64,000 nucleotides of DNA. It comes from Microbotryum silenes-acaulis. Lineage: Eukaryota > Basidiomycota > Microbotryomycetes > Microbotryales > Microbotryaceae. Below, piece after piece: positions 1-9,374 of this stretch. The stretch covers positions 1,550,001 through 1,614,000 of the forward strand of contig QPFY01000004.1 in NCBI GenBank assembly GCA_003665825.1, in the 5' to 3' direction. The notes below the pieces were generated by a model. That model had not been told where the DNA came from and made no database searches. It saw only the letters and a list, made by a program, of their open reading frames with translations. Positions within the stretch are counted from its first letter, which is position 1; each line of letters opens with the position of its first letter. The position numbers and the translations under genes are program-made.

Positions 1-521
1 CATCTTGACCTCGCTGTCGAGGTAGAAAAAATGAGAAAAAAGAAGTCAGACGCCCCTGCATTATCACATAGACGTAATGAAGATCGATAGACTGACTCGT
101 CCTCATCATCCGAAACGGCAGGCCTGTTCTTCCTCGTGTTCTTGGGCTTGAACTTCAACTTGGGCGTGACCGAGCGCGACGCATCCTGCACGTATTCACT
201 CTGACCACCCAGCAGTCCACCTACAGGACGGACTCTCGGATTCGCTCGCGTGGTCGAGGACGTGGTCGTTGAACTGATACGCTTGGACGACGAGGCGGAG
301 GCCTCTGCTCCTGTCGAAGGAACCCCATCTCCTGCGTCCTCGGCAGCTCGCATCTCGACATCCTCGGGTGGATCCTCGAACATGACTGCTTCCTCATCGT
401 TATCTTCGATCTTGGGTTGTTTCGAGCTCGAGGCGATGGGTGATGCAGTAGCGGCGGGAGTGGAGTCGCTCGTGTCGATGACGGAGCGACGACCCCGTCC
501 ACGGCCTTTACGTTCCGACAT
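1..521 (-). CDS. Probable RNA polymerase III subunit RPC53/RPC4-like, N-terminal part (runs off window)
   Basis: ATG at 521. Exon 1 is 521-97, an intron follows with donor GTCAGT, and exon 2 resumes at 13 and leaves the window. The visible ~145 residues are low-complexity: a basic start (MSERKGRGRRS), an acidic Ser-rich stretch, then the motif PKLKFKPKNTRKNRP followed by an acidic run. A conserved LKFKPK-type basic segment near the N-terminus of a disordered region is typical of fungal Rpc53, the Pol III subunit that works with Rpc37 in initiation and termination. The conserved C-terminal RPC4 domain lies outside the window, so the call rests on one short motif. It could be another nuclear basic/acidic protein. 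It lies in the same orientation as the two genes that follow. Confidence 0.42.
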   Translation of the reverse strand, partial: MSERKGRGRGRRSVIDTSDSTPAATASPIASSSKQPKIEDNDEEAVMFEDPPEDVEMRAAEDAGDGVPSTGAEASASSSKRISSTTTSSTTRANPRVRPVGGLLGGQSEYVQDASRSVTPKLKFKPKNTRKNRPAVSDDEDESVYRSSLRLCDNAGASDFFFLIFSTSTARSR

Positions 522-962
522 GGTTTGGCACAACAGACCGGTGCTCGGGTGAGTGCTTTTTCGAGAGTCGATAAAGGTGACTCGAACAAAACACCTGCTT
601 GGAGCGAGAGAGGTGTGGGTGAAACTGACGTGCGGGCTGAGTCAGATTGATAGACCAAACAGCTCTGTCTGCGAAACTGAGTGGCGCCCGGCCTCATGCT
701 GCCTCATGGGCACCGACCGACCCGGGCACCACTGATTCGGCTAATTATCGCTAACAGGAGGTCACACTTTGTATTCGTCGTGAGAAAACACGGACATCGA
801 GACATTCTCTAGGTCGCGATCGTTTGAAAACAGCGAGGTGTGCGAAGCTGATGTGCACCATCCTTTATCTAGCGTTGCATTCTCAAGCGACGCTCGGACC
901 CCCACCCGCAATGTCAAAATATTCATGTTCATTCGCCTCGTCACCGCAACAGCAAAACACTC

Positions 963-2334
963 TCACTTCCATTTCCTTTCGTCGAACGACTGGTCCGAGC
1001 CGACGTTATCGACCCCTCGCCTCTCCTGCTCCATCAGCTCTTCGAACTTTCTCCTCCTCGCCTCGCGATCGGCCGCACTGCTCCCCGAGCTCGGCAATTG
1101 ACCCTGGTTTTGCCCATCGCCTGAACTCACATCCGCAGGAGCGGCCGAAGGGACGTCCCTACGAGAAGAAGATTCGCGGATCGTGTCCCATGACGAAGGA
1201 GGTGCTGCACGTGACTTGCGTAGTTCTTCCCATCGTGAGGGCGCGCCATTGGGATCGGCAGATCGAGACATCGGTGCTCGTCGGCTCGGCGCGACGCTCC
1301 CATCCTCTGCGAGACATGAGGACGAAAAAGCATAAGTGCGCATATATAGCAGCTTGGGAAATCTTTATGAACTCACGCGACAAAAAGGCATCTCGATCAT
1401 CCGCCGCTGCATCATCATGGGCCACATCCACCATACCACCGGGAGGTCCATCGATCGCAGACGACCCTTCACTACCCACGCTTCCGAACGGATTGCTGCG
1501 CTTCAACAAAGGGTTCGACGCCGTCTCGAGTCCCGTACTCCCTTGCTTGATCTCGAGCACGGCTTGATCCATCGCCTTCTTGAGTTTGGCCGCGATGCTC
1601 GGTTCTTGGCCCGAGTCTTTGATCAGATTCTGCGCCGCTCGCGTTCCCGTTACGACGCCAATCTGACTCCTTTGGGCCCCGACATGATTTACGGTTGGTA
1701 AGCTACAAAATCCGGGACTGGCTAGAGCTGTCGAGTACTCTGACACTTCGAGACTCACCCGATGAAACCGCCTAGCAGACCAAGTCCGACGCCGCGACCG
1801 ATGTACGTCATCTTGCTCTTGGCCGCTTGAGGCCCGTTCGCCGCACCGCGCCCCGTCGGATCCGAAGCCTTGGTCGGGTAGAACAGTCGTGGTGGGGTCG
1901 TTGTTGTCGCCGCATTCGCACCGGCACCACCTCCACCAGAGGCTTTGGTCGCCGCTCGCCAGCCCGCGGTGAAGCGCTGTCGAAAGATGTAGGCTGGACC
2001 GACGAGGACGCCGATATACATGCCGAGGGTGGCGTGCCTGATCAACTTGGCGTTAGCTTGCATCAAAAGCTGCTTGTCTATCGATGGTGAGATTGAGTGG
2101 ACGTCAGTTAAGTCATGTCCGTCACGCTCCGAGGCATTGGCATCGCATGTAAGCGAGGTAGTGACGATCAAGGGCGGAAGCTCTTTCCAGAGCAAGAGGG
2201 GTGCAATGCAACTGACCTTGGGTAGAGAGAGCCTTTTCCATCTGACCCTTGATGACGCCCTCGATCCATTGTGCTGCCTCGGCTGGTTCACGCACCGGTC
2301 GACCGTTGATGGTCGCTCCTCGGCTGGTGTCCAT
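963..2334 (-). CDS. Unrecognised fungal protein with two short hydrophobic segments, 368 aa
   Basis: Four exons joined in frame: 2334-2217, 2077-1759, 1702-1377 and 1306-963 (1107 nt). The start ATG at 2334 opens MDTSRGATINGRPVREPAEAA. Two glycine-rich hydrophobic segments lie in exon 2, one containing LGMYIGVLVGPAYIF and one GRGVGLGLLGGFIG, separated by a Gly/Ala/Thr-rich loop of about 50 residues. This suggests a hairpin or two-pass membrane protein. The C-terminal half is hydrophilic and ends in a charged helix-like stretch (REARRRKFEELMEQERRG). No enzymatic motif was seen and I do not recognise the family. Clean splice phases across three introns argue that it is a real gene. Confidence 0.7.
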
Positions 2335-2721
2335 TTCGGGCAAGCGGTGGAGGGGGAGAAGATGACGTTGTGCGAATGCTGAGCAGGTGTGCGCTTCAAG
2401 TGGATGAACACCGTGTTTCACGGATGAGTGCCGTGGCAGAGATGTGTGTGGGGGGGCGTGCAACAGTGTCTCTTCGAGCGTACGACGAGGTGGCGGCGAA
2501 AAGTCGACGAGCGGCGCGAGCTTGACTTCAAAAGAGGTGCTCCACCTTGGGCCTTCGAGGAAGCTCGAGGAATCTCGAGGATCACCCGCCGGCAGTGAAA
2601 AACCTCTGCCTTCAACGTGAAATACACAGAAGACACTTTTTGAGCATTCTCACTTCTCTTCGTATTCTCTATGTACGAGTAGCCCGATCTACGGTAGCTG
2701 CCATGTTGCAATACAGCCCAA
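2335..2721. other. Intergenic, 387 bp
   Basis: Lies between the start of the 368-aa membrane protein gene and the stop of the Vma12-like gene. It should hold the promoter of the former and the 3' end of the latter. Nothing further is recognised. Confidence 0.5.
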
Positions 2722-3736
2722 CTACTCCCTTGCCTTCGCCGAGCTCTCCGGTGCGCCGAGAAGGGACGGCGATACGTCGGGTACGACCAGCTTTTCGAAC
2801 CGCAACCGCTTGGTCTTGGTCAATCCGACGCCTATCGATCCTTTTTCTCGCGTGAAGAAGCGATAGTACAGGAAGGTTTCGATCAATCCGATCAACACCG
2901 CTCCGGTGAGCGCGAGAACGAGGCGCTGTGAGGTACCCAGCTCTGATTCCAAGTCAGCCAGAATCGTCTCAAGACACGAAAGCGACAGTCGGTCTTGCTG
3001 TAGGTCTTGTATCATGCTTGGGACTCACAGCAGCATAGGTCCTCCCTCCTCCGACCCACCATACCCCCGTGCCAACCGCAGCCATGCTCGCTCCGACATT
3101 GGCGATCGCAGACACTTGCTTCCGGACGAGCTGCCAATCCTCGGCTTCGGTCGTGGTACGTCCAGAGTACTCGGGGTCGTGGAGGTCCTTCATGGGTAAT
3201 GTTGAACGGTAGTAGGACGTTGGGCCAGTCGAGGTCATGGCTTTGTACGATTCACGATCTTGGTCGAGCTGGATCTTGGCTAGGATCGCAAGGAGCTCCG
3301 GCGACTGTGTGAGGGCGATCGAGACCTATCGTGATTGAGCAGCCACACACGAAGTATCACATGCGTGCTCAAAGATTCTGACCTTTTCCCTGGGCTTGAG
3401 TGGGGGAGCATACACGTCGGTCAACGCCAAGAGCGATGCGAGGGAGCATGGGCCTGATAGGAGAGATATTGCAGATCAGCTTCTAGTCTTTCACTCAAGC
3501 GACACGATCACATGCTCAGACTCACTTGGACGATCTTCATTCTTCTTGCTCCATTTCGAAATTTTCACAAGGACCTCGTGCGCGATGGTGCTACTACGGT
3601 CTTCGCCGCGGTCATCATCTGAAGCGGACGACTCGACCGTGACAATGCGTGAAGTGATGAGGTCGCGCAGCTCTTGGGGGAGATCAAGACCTTCGAGCCG
3701 AGTTTCGAGTGGAGGAGTGTACAACAATTGTACCAT
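2722..3736 (-). CDS. VMA12: V-ATPase assembly factor Vma12/Vph2 (TMEM199 family), 260 aa
   Basis: Four exons, 3736-3526, 3453-3383, 3325-3029 and 2925-2722, sum to 783 nt in frame. The family acts in the ER membrane with Vma22 and Vma21 to assemble the V0 sector of the vacuolar proton pump. The order of visible features fits: an N-terminal soluble part with PQELRDLI, a short block ending YAPPLKPREK, then SPELLAILAKIQ leading into a stretch like the family's conserved NxxYxxM region (DRESYKAMT), and finally two hydrophobic segments near the C-terminus (ASMAAVGTGVWWVGG and LALTGAVLIGLIETFLYY), followed by a basic/Ser tail. Length is close to that of known homologues. The block PLKPRE followed by ELLAILAKI is the strongest family evidence. 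The gene is co-oriented with its neighbour but appears to be separate. Confidence 0.82.
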
Positions 3737-4763
3737 TTTTGAGGGTGTTTGATCAGGTAAGGAGGGTGAGGAGAAGAAAGGGGTAAGGCACGGAAGCGCC
3801 CCCAAAAGCAAGACGCACGGACCATGGACCACCTCCGGGATCGGCGATCCGCTCCTGGGGGTGGGCACCAGCAGTGGAAACACAAGCACTTCTAGAACCA
3901 AGATGACGGCTCAGCGCCCTGCTAAAACTCGCGGTTGCAGCTATAGCAGCCCCATTCTTCTTCTTTTCTAGACTCGAATGTGGCGGTGCTATTTCTGGCG
4001 ACGTGAGTCGGGTGAGGTCGAGGTGGGGCTTCCCGAACCTCCGTGACGCCCTTTCTGAGCTCGAAAAATGGGTCTGGACCCCTGTAAAACCCGTGCGATG
4101 GACTAGCTGCGAGGCAGAAGTGAAGATGTTCTGTTTCAAATTGAGTGGACACGTGGCTTTGACGAGCGGGCAATTCGGGTTTGATGCGGTTCGGTGTGAA
4201 GTCGATTGAGGGCTGCTACCACCATCTGGAGCCCCACCTCGACACCACGCCGGAGTTCGCCGGTCGGGGATTCGCCCGAATGCCAACGGTCACGCTGAAA
4301 TCTTCATTGCGATCTCGTACCTGAGCCAGACGATACGTGCTCGCCTACAGTTCTCTTGCATATATCGTGAACAAGACAGGTACAGCACGAGATAGCAGTC
4401 AGGGCTGTGCATTCAGTAAGTGAAAAGCCCCGATAAACTCTGCACGTGCCACCACCGATGACGCATCGATCCGAACGGGGCTTGAAGTGGAAATCCCCGA
4501 GTGTCGCGTCATGGGAAGGTGACACCCCCCTTCAACAACGCGTTAGTTCGATTTCCGGGTTCCTCTGCCGTTTCATTGCCTTCGATCATACACGAGCTAA
4601 AAACCCTCACCCCTGGCATGACCTCGGTCAGGTGTCGCCCACCCGCAACGGTCCTTCGGCCGCCTCCGACTTTGTTCTTGCCCCCTCTTCCTCTCTTTCC
4701 CCACAGCCACAACGCGCAGCGTCCTCTGAAACATTCTTCACACCTCTTCAAAACCTGAATACC
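3737..4763. promoter_or_regulatory. Divergent intergenic region, about 1.0 kb
   Basis: Separates the starts of the minus-strand Vma12 gene and the plus-strand Asn-rich gene, so it should carry both promoters. A 177-codon minus-strand open frame at 3753-4286 has no family resemblance and Ser/Arg-rich composition expected of chance reading. The last 120 bp before 4764 is pyrimidine-rich (CCTCTTCC-type runs), common ahead of strongly expressed fungal genes. Confidence 0.45.
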
Positions 4764-5950
4764 ATGAGCTTACTCAACAAGGTCAGGCCATGAACACGCC
4801 TTCTTACCCGCGTCGTCAAGTCGACAACAGGTCGCCGCCGGAGATGCCCGGCCCACGTTGAGCCCCACATGTTCCTGTGCTAACGCTTCACCTCGTCATC
4901 CCCTCGCACGTCATTGCAGGCCTCGGACCTTCTCGACCAGGTTTCCTCCAAGGTCAAGCACAACAACAACCGCCAAGGTGGCCAAAGTGACAACTACGGT
5001 GATGATAACAACAGTAGCAACAACAACAACTCTTCGTACAGCAACCAGCAGCAGTCGTCGTACGGGTGAGTGCTGCGCCGATCGCTGTTGGCGTTTCTCT
5101 CTCGACGACGACCTCCTGTCTCAATCGAGCGTTTGTCGGGTGTCTCGGGTCTCAGGCGTTCGGTGTCACGGTGTCACGGTCACTAACTTGATTTTCGACC
5201 GGTTCTAATTTGTAAATTCCTCTCGTCAGCGATGATGAGAACAACTCGTCGTCGGGCAACTACGGCAACAGCGGCATCAGCTCGTCCGGCGGTTACGGCG
5301 GTCAGCAGAGCAACAACGTAGACTCGTCCAACTCCTATGGGTGCGACACAATTTCGCTTGGCCCGCTATGCACTTTGATGACTGATGCCTGATGCGTGTG
5401 TGATGGTCCCACTTCTCAGATCGTCGAACAACACCTCTTCGAACTACGACAACGGCAACAGCAACTCGACGTCGGGATTCGGTGCGAGCGGCAATAATGC
5501 CAGCGGCCGCGGTGGCAACAACTCCGCTTCAGGGTACGTAGGAGCATGCATCAGTATACGTGCGAGATCCAGATCCAAGTTGTTTGCAGCTGATCACGTG
5601 CAACGTCGATCAGTTACGGCGACGACGATTCGAGCTCGGGCGGCGGCTACGGCGGCGCCAGCGGTGGTCGTCAGCAGAACTCCTCAAGTTCGTCGTACGG
5701 CCAGAGCAACAACGACAACTTGAATGAGTCGGCATCGTTCGGGTCGGACAACGCGGGCGGTTACAGTTCCAACAACAACAACAGCAACAACGATGATAGC
5801 TCGTACGGCTCTTCCAACAACCAAGACTCGTACGGCTCGTCGAAGAATCAAGATTCGTTCGGCTCTTCGAACAACCAGGATTCGTTCGGCTCTTCCAACA
5901 ACCAGGATTCGTACGGCTCGACCAACGACCAATCCTCGAACGACTACTGA
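4764..5950 (+). CDS. Asn/Ser/Gly/Tyr-rich prion-like low-complexity protein, 241 aa
   Basis: Five exons (4764-4781, 4920-5065, 5230-5340, 5420-5533, 5614-5950; 726 nt) join in frame. After a short amphipathic start (MSLLNK, then ASDLLDQVSSKVKHN) nearly the whole chain is N, S, G, Y, Q and D. The last exon carries five direct copies of a heptad-octad unit, YGSSNNQDS with variants FGSSNNQDS and YGSSKNQDS. Every internal exon starts or ends within a YG or SG codon, as if exons were copied as repeat units. No signal peptide, metal site or catalytic motif was seen. The composition matches prion-like or condensate-forming domains. A stress-induced hydrophilic or RNA-granule role is possible but is not shown by the sequence. 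Confidence 0.78.
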
Positions 5951-6195
5951 ACGACTCAAAAGCTGCCCCAAATGATTATTATGTGCCTTCTTGTGTGCAT
6001 AGTCTCAAATCGAATCTTAAGAATGAAATATGAACATATGAACACGAATTATCCGTGAGAAAACGCTGCTTTAGATTCTGCGAACCGCGCTCAGACATAA
6101 CGTCCACTTTCATTTTGAAGTTCGTCATTGTTACAACATGTTCTGACAATCCTTGTACCCCAACCGAGACTACTAGCGAATCAAAACTGCGCCGT

Positions 6196-6968
6196 TCAGC
6201 CCTGGTATTTCCGAATCTGAACAACCTGTCGGATCGCGGCTTCCAGCTCGTCCTCGTTCTTGCTCGAGAGACTGTAAAAGGACGGTGTAATTGCTGTTAC
6301 TTGGTGCTTGCTTCGAAGGAGGTGGGTCGCGCTTTCGATGAGACCTACCTCGGGATCAACGCCTTGGCTTCCTCGTACGACGACGGGACGAGGTTCGCCA
6401 GTTGTACGATCTCGAACGGGTTGAGGCCTTCGACACCACCATAGATTCTGTGGATATCATAGACGAGAGTGGGTTCAGTTTCATTGCTTGTGTGTAGGAT
6501 GGGTGACTGGCACCGCGTTGTCCAAAGAATTGACTGACAGCCGGACTTGGGAGGTCGTATCGTATTCCTTGAACCTCGAGAAGTCATTAACGTATTGCAG
6601 CGTCTTCTTGTAAATACTAATAGAGTCCGAAATATGGGATGGGTCAGGGTGTTGCTGCTCATCGTGTACCACATGGCCAGGTCAGGAACTGGAGTAAGGT
6701 TGGAGGACGAACGGGTTGCTTGACCCTTGGTCGTGTTGTTCAAGCAAGAACTTGACCTCGCTCGTCATTAGACATGCTTCTTGAGTCGCTCCAGAGAACT
6801 CTGTAGAAGGTCATATAGTGGTAGCGAGGGGTGTCAGCTCGACCAGAATCCGGAAAGCAAGCGTGTCATCGCTGCGACGTGGGTGGTTGTGGAAGGCTTA
6901 CCAGGCCCGAACTTGAGTTGCGCTGCGTCCTCGTCCTCTGGCTTGTTACGGAGATGGCGGGCACTCAT
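6196..6968 (-). CDS. RPB4: RNA polymerase II subunit Rpb4
   Basis: Rpb4 pairs with Rpb7 to form the Pol II stalk. The start exon (ATG 6968, exon to 6902) encodes MSARHLRNKPEDEDAAQLKFGP, like the EENAATLQLG start of yeast Rpb4. A second exon from about 6816 reads FSGATQEACLMTSEVKFLLEQ, and a third contains SISIYKKTLQYVNDFSRFK. Next comes GLNPFEIVQLANL, then EEAKALIP joined across a GTAGGT...ACAG intron to SLSSKNEDELEAAIRQVV, ending IRKYQG and TGA at 6196-6198. These are the recognised Rpb4 blocks in the right order. Two internal junctions (about 6700-6640 and 6560-6490) could not be closed with clean GT-AG phases, so the model there is incomplete. A sequencing error or a non-canonical splice is possible. 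Confidence 0.85.
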
Positions 6969-7399
6969 GTTACGCCAGCGGGTGAGGATGAGGCGGTGCA
7001 GAGACAGCGAAGGCGAGAGGGCTGCCATGGAGCGATGCGCGTGACCGGCTTGGGTAGCCGGCCGGTTCATTTTCCTTGAAGGCGGACTCGAGGAGGGAGT
7101 GCACAGCCACCTTCAGCTCAGAGTCTAACAAGTGAAGTCATACCGCAGTCTGGAACTCAAAAACATAAACACGAGGGCTGCAATTGGTACTAAACGAGGA
7201 TACATTGGAAGAAATATGTTTGCCGAGCAATTCGGAATTCGCTGTTGCCCCGCCCCGTTCGCGTCTCAGCTCTTTACGCGTTCCTCTTGCCTCCCTCCAC
7301 TGCACTACGTCTGGTTTCCTCTGTCGAATTGGTTAACGCCCTTCTTCAGCACCTCTACCTTTACGCTAGCTCCACTCTACCCACGCCCACGCCACCATC
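6969..7399. promoter_or_regulatory. Divergent promoter region between RPB4 and the SET-domain gene
   Basis: 431 bp between two outward-facing start codons. Pyrimidine-rich tracts (CTCTTGCCTCCCTCC type) precede the plus-strand ATG at 7400, whose context is CACCATCATGA. No other motif is recognised. Confidence 0.45.
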
Positions 7400-8665
7400 A
7401 TGACGCTCACGAGCAAGCCCGTCTCGATCCCGCCTTACCTGCCCACGCAGCACGACTACAAGCCGACCCATCCTAGCTTATTCAAGGTCAACTTTGCGGG
7501 CGAGCATGGCGATTTTTCTTCATCCTTGAGCACCGTCAGGGTCAGTTGATGTGTCTTTCGAAAGGACGTGTTGCCAAAATTGGGCCGTCCTCGTGCAGTG
7601 CAGTGCAGTACAGTTTCGGACTCCGGAGAACGGGTCAGGAAAAGCGATCGTCGGTCCGTGACCGGGTAACGTCAACGCCGATCTTACCCGACATCGCTCC
7701 CGCGGTGATTGGATCCGGTGATACGATTCGCGGTCCCAAACTTGGGCAGAGTCACCCTGTACGAGTCTGTACTAAATTTCTCTTTGCTGACATCCTTTTG
7801 CTCTGTCTTGTGCCGCCTCTCTGACTTTCGCAAATTCCCGATCCTTCCTCCGCTCGAAAACCCCCACATTCGATGCGGTCTCTGCGGACTCTGATGACCG
7901 AACCGCGCGCCGGCTCGCCTCGCTGCTATCAACACGACTCGATGGATGGCGCAACATTACTGCGCCCCGTCTGGTCCTCAAAATGTACAATTTGCTTCAA
8001 TAGGCCTTCACCAAGGGCGAAACTATCTGCGCGATCGAAAATACCTTGCCCGGAACAAAAGCCTACTCGTCCGTACAGGTCTTGCCGGACCCGCCGATCC
8101 CGGGTCAGGACCTCGACGCGTTGCGCCACATTGAGCTCAATTCGGACTTGCTCTTCGTCAACCACTCGTGCGACCCAAATGTCGCTTTCGACCTTAACAA
8201 GAGCGGGGATTGGAAAGTTGTCGCGTTGAAGGATCTTAAACAGGGCGAGGTGGGTGAAGTCATCTAAAAAATCACTGCGAGGCGATGGAATCATTGCTGA
8301 AACGGTTCGCCGGGGGTTTGCCCACGCAGATCATGAACTTTGCCTACTTTTCGACCGAATGGGACATGAATCAACCTTTTCATTGCCTGTGCGGTGCATC
8401 ACAATGCCTGGGCATCATCACTGGAGCCAAAGAGATCGCTCCCGAGATCCTGTCGAGGTGAGTTACCGAGTTTCGTAGAGTGCTCGATGTTTGAGTGGGG
8501 CACGCTCGCTGACGCCAATCACTTATACCTTGGACCTGCATTAGATTCTTTATCAATGATCACATCTTGGCCATGAAGAAGCAACAGACATCTCCGACCT
8601 CGAGCCTCAAAGCCAGCAACGCCACGACAGCCGAATCCGCACCGACGTACGAAGTCGAAGCGTGA
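7400..8665 (+). CDS. Small SET-domain protein (putative protein-lysine methyltransferase), 211 aa
   Basis: Four exons: 7400-7540, 8004-8249, 8330-8457 and 8545-8665 (636 nt, all phases agree). SET proteins transfer methyl from S-adenosylmethionine to lysine. The chain has the SET core order: AFTKGETICAIEN at the beginning, then FVNHSCDPNVAFD (the NHSC motif that helps form the cofactor pocket), and a post-SET-like cysteine segment, FHCLCGASQCLG, after the aromatic FSTEWDM. No extra reader domain is present. It resembles the compact SET proteins found in fungi and bacteria more than histone methyltransferases with pre-SET domains. The substrate cannot be read from sequence. Intron 1 is unusually long for this window (463 nt). 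Confidence 0.83.
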
Positions 8666-9374
8666 GAGGAAAAAAGAGACAAATTTATTATTATTGCCTG
8701 ACTACCAACAGTCCTATAAGCAATTTGAACTTGACATATTGACAATTAGATAGATAATGAAAGACCTACCATGAAAGGCCACTATTGTTCAAGGCCCGCA
8801 TTCGAGTACCGTGGTGATCCTCGAACTCTGCTCTACCCGGGCCAACGAAAACAAAGTACAGACTCCAGTTGGCAGTCGGGACTGCTGTGCAAGGCGGCCT
8901 GAACGTGCACATGAAACAAAAAGCAAGCACATCTAAATTCAACACTTCCACACTTCCCCAACATGTTCCCCATTACATCTTCAGTCCTTTGATGGGGTGC
9001 CTTAAGCAGCACACCGAGGCTGGCAAGGTTGTTAAGTTCTCTCTGTATCAGGCGACAATGAAAGACCGTAGAAAGCCTTGAATTGTACTGGGAGAAGAGA
9101 ACAGAGAAAGAGAGGGGTTTTGAAAGTCGATAAGCGATGTAGGGCAATCATCGGTAGGCTGTTCCGTACAAAGTTGATAAAGATTGATTGGAGAGGGAAA
9201 AAGCAAGGAGAGTTCCACCCGGGCCAAGGCTGGCCAAGGCTAAACAAAGTAAGATCGGCCACCGCTGGGAGGCGAGTCTCTCCTTTATTGTGCCACCTCG
9301 CAGTCCCGGACGAGATAAATCGGGTCAGAGTCGCTCGCACACATTCTCTCTCTAGCTCGACCGCCTTTGCATCG
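8666..9374. other. Intergenic, 709 bp
   Basis: Holds the 3' end of the SET-domain gene, with AT-rich sequence soon after the stop, and the promoter of the gene starting at 9375. Open frames on both strands here look like chance. No repeat or RNA gene was seen. Confidence 0.45.

Noticed and set aside
3753..4286. 177-codon minus-strand open frame between Vma12 and the Asn-rich gene
   Set aside because: No family motif, overlaps other open frames, and composition is typical of chance reading in GC-rich DNA.
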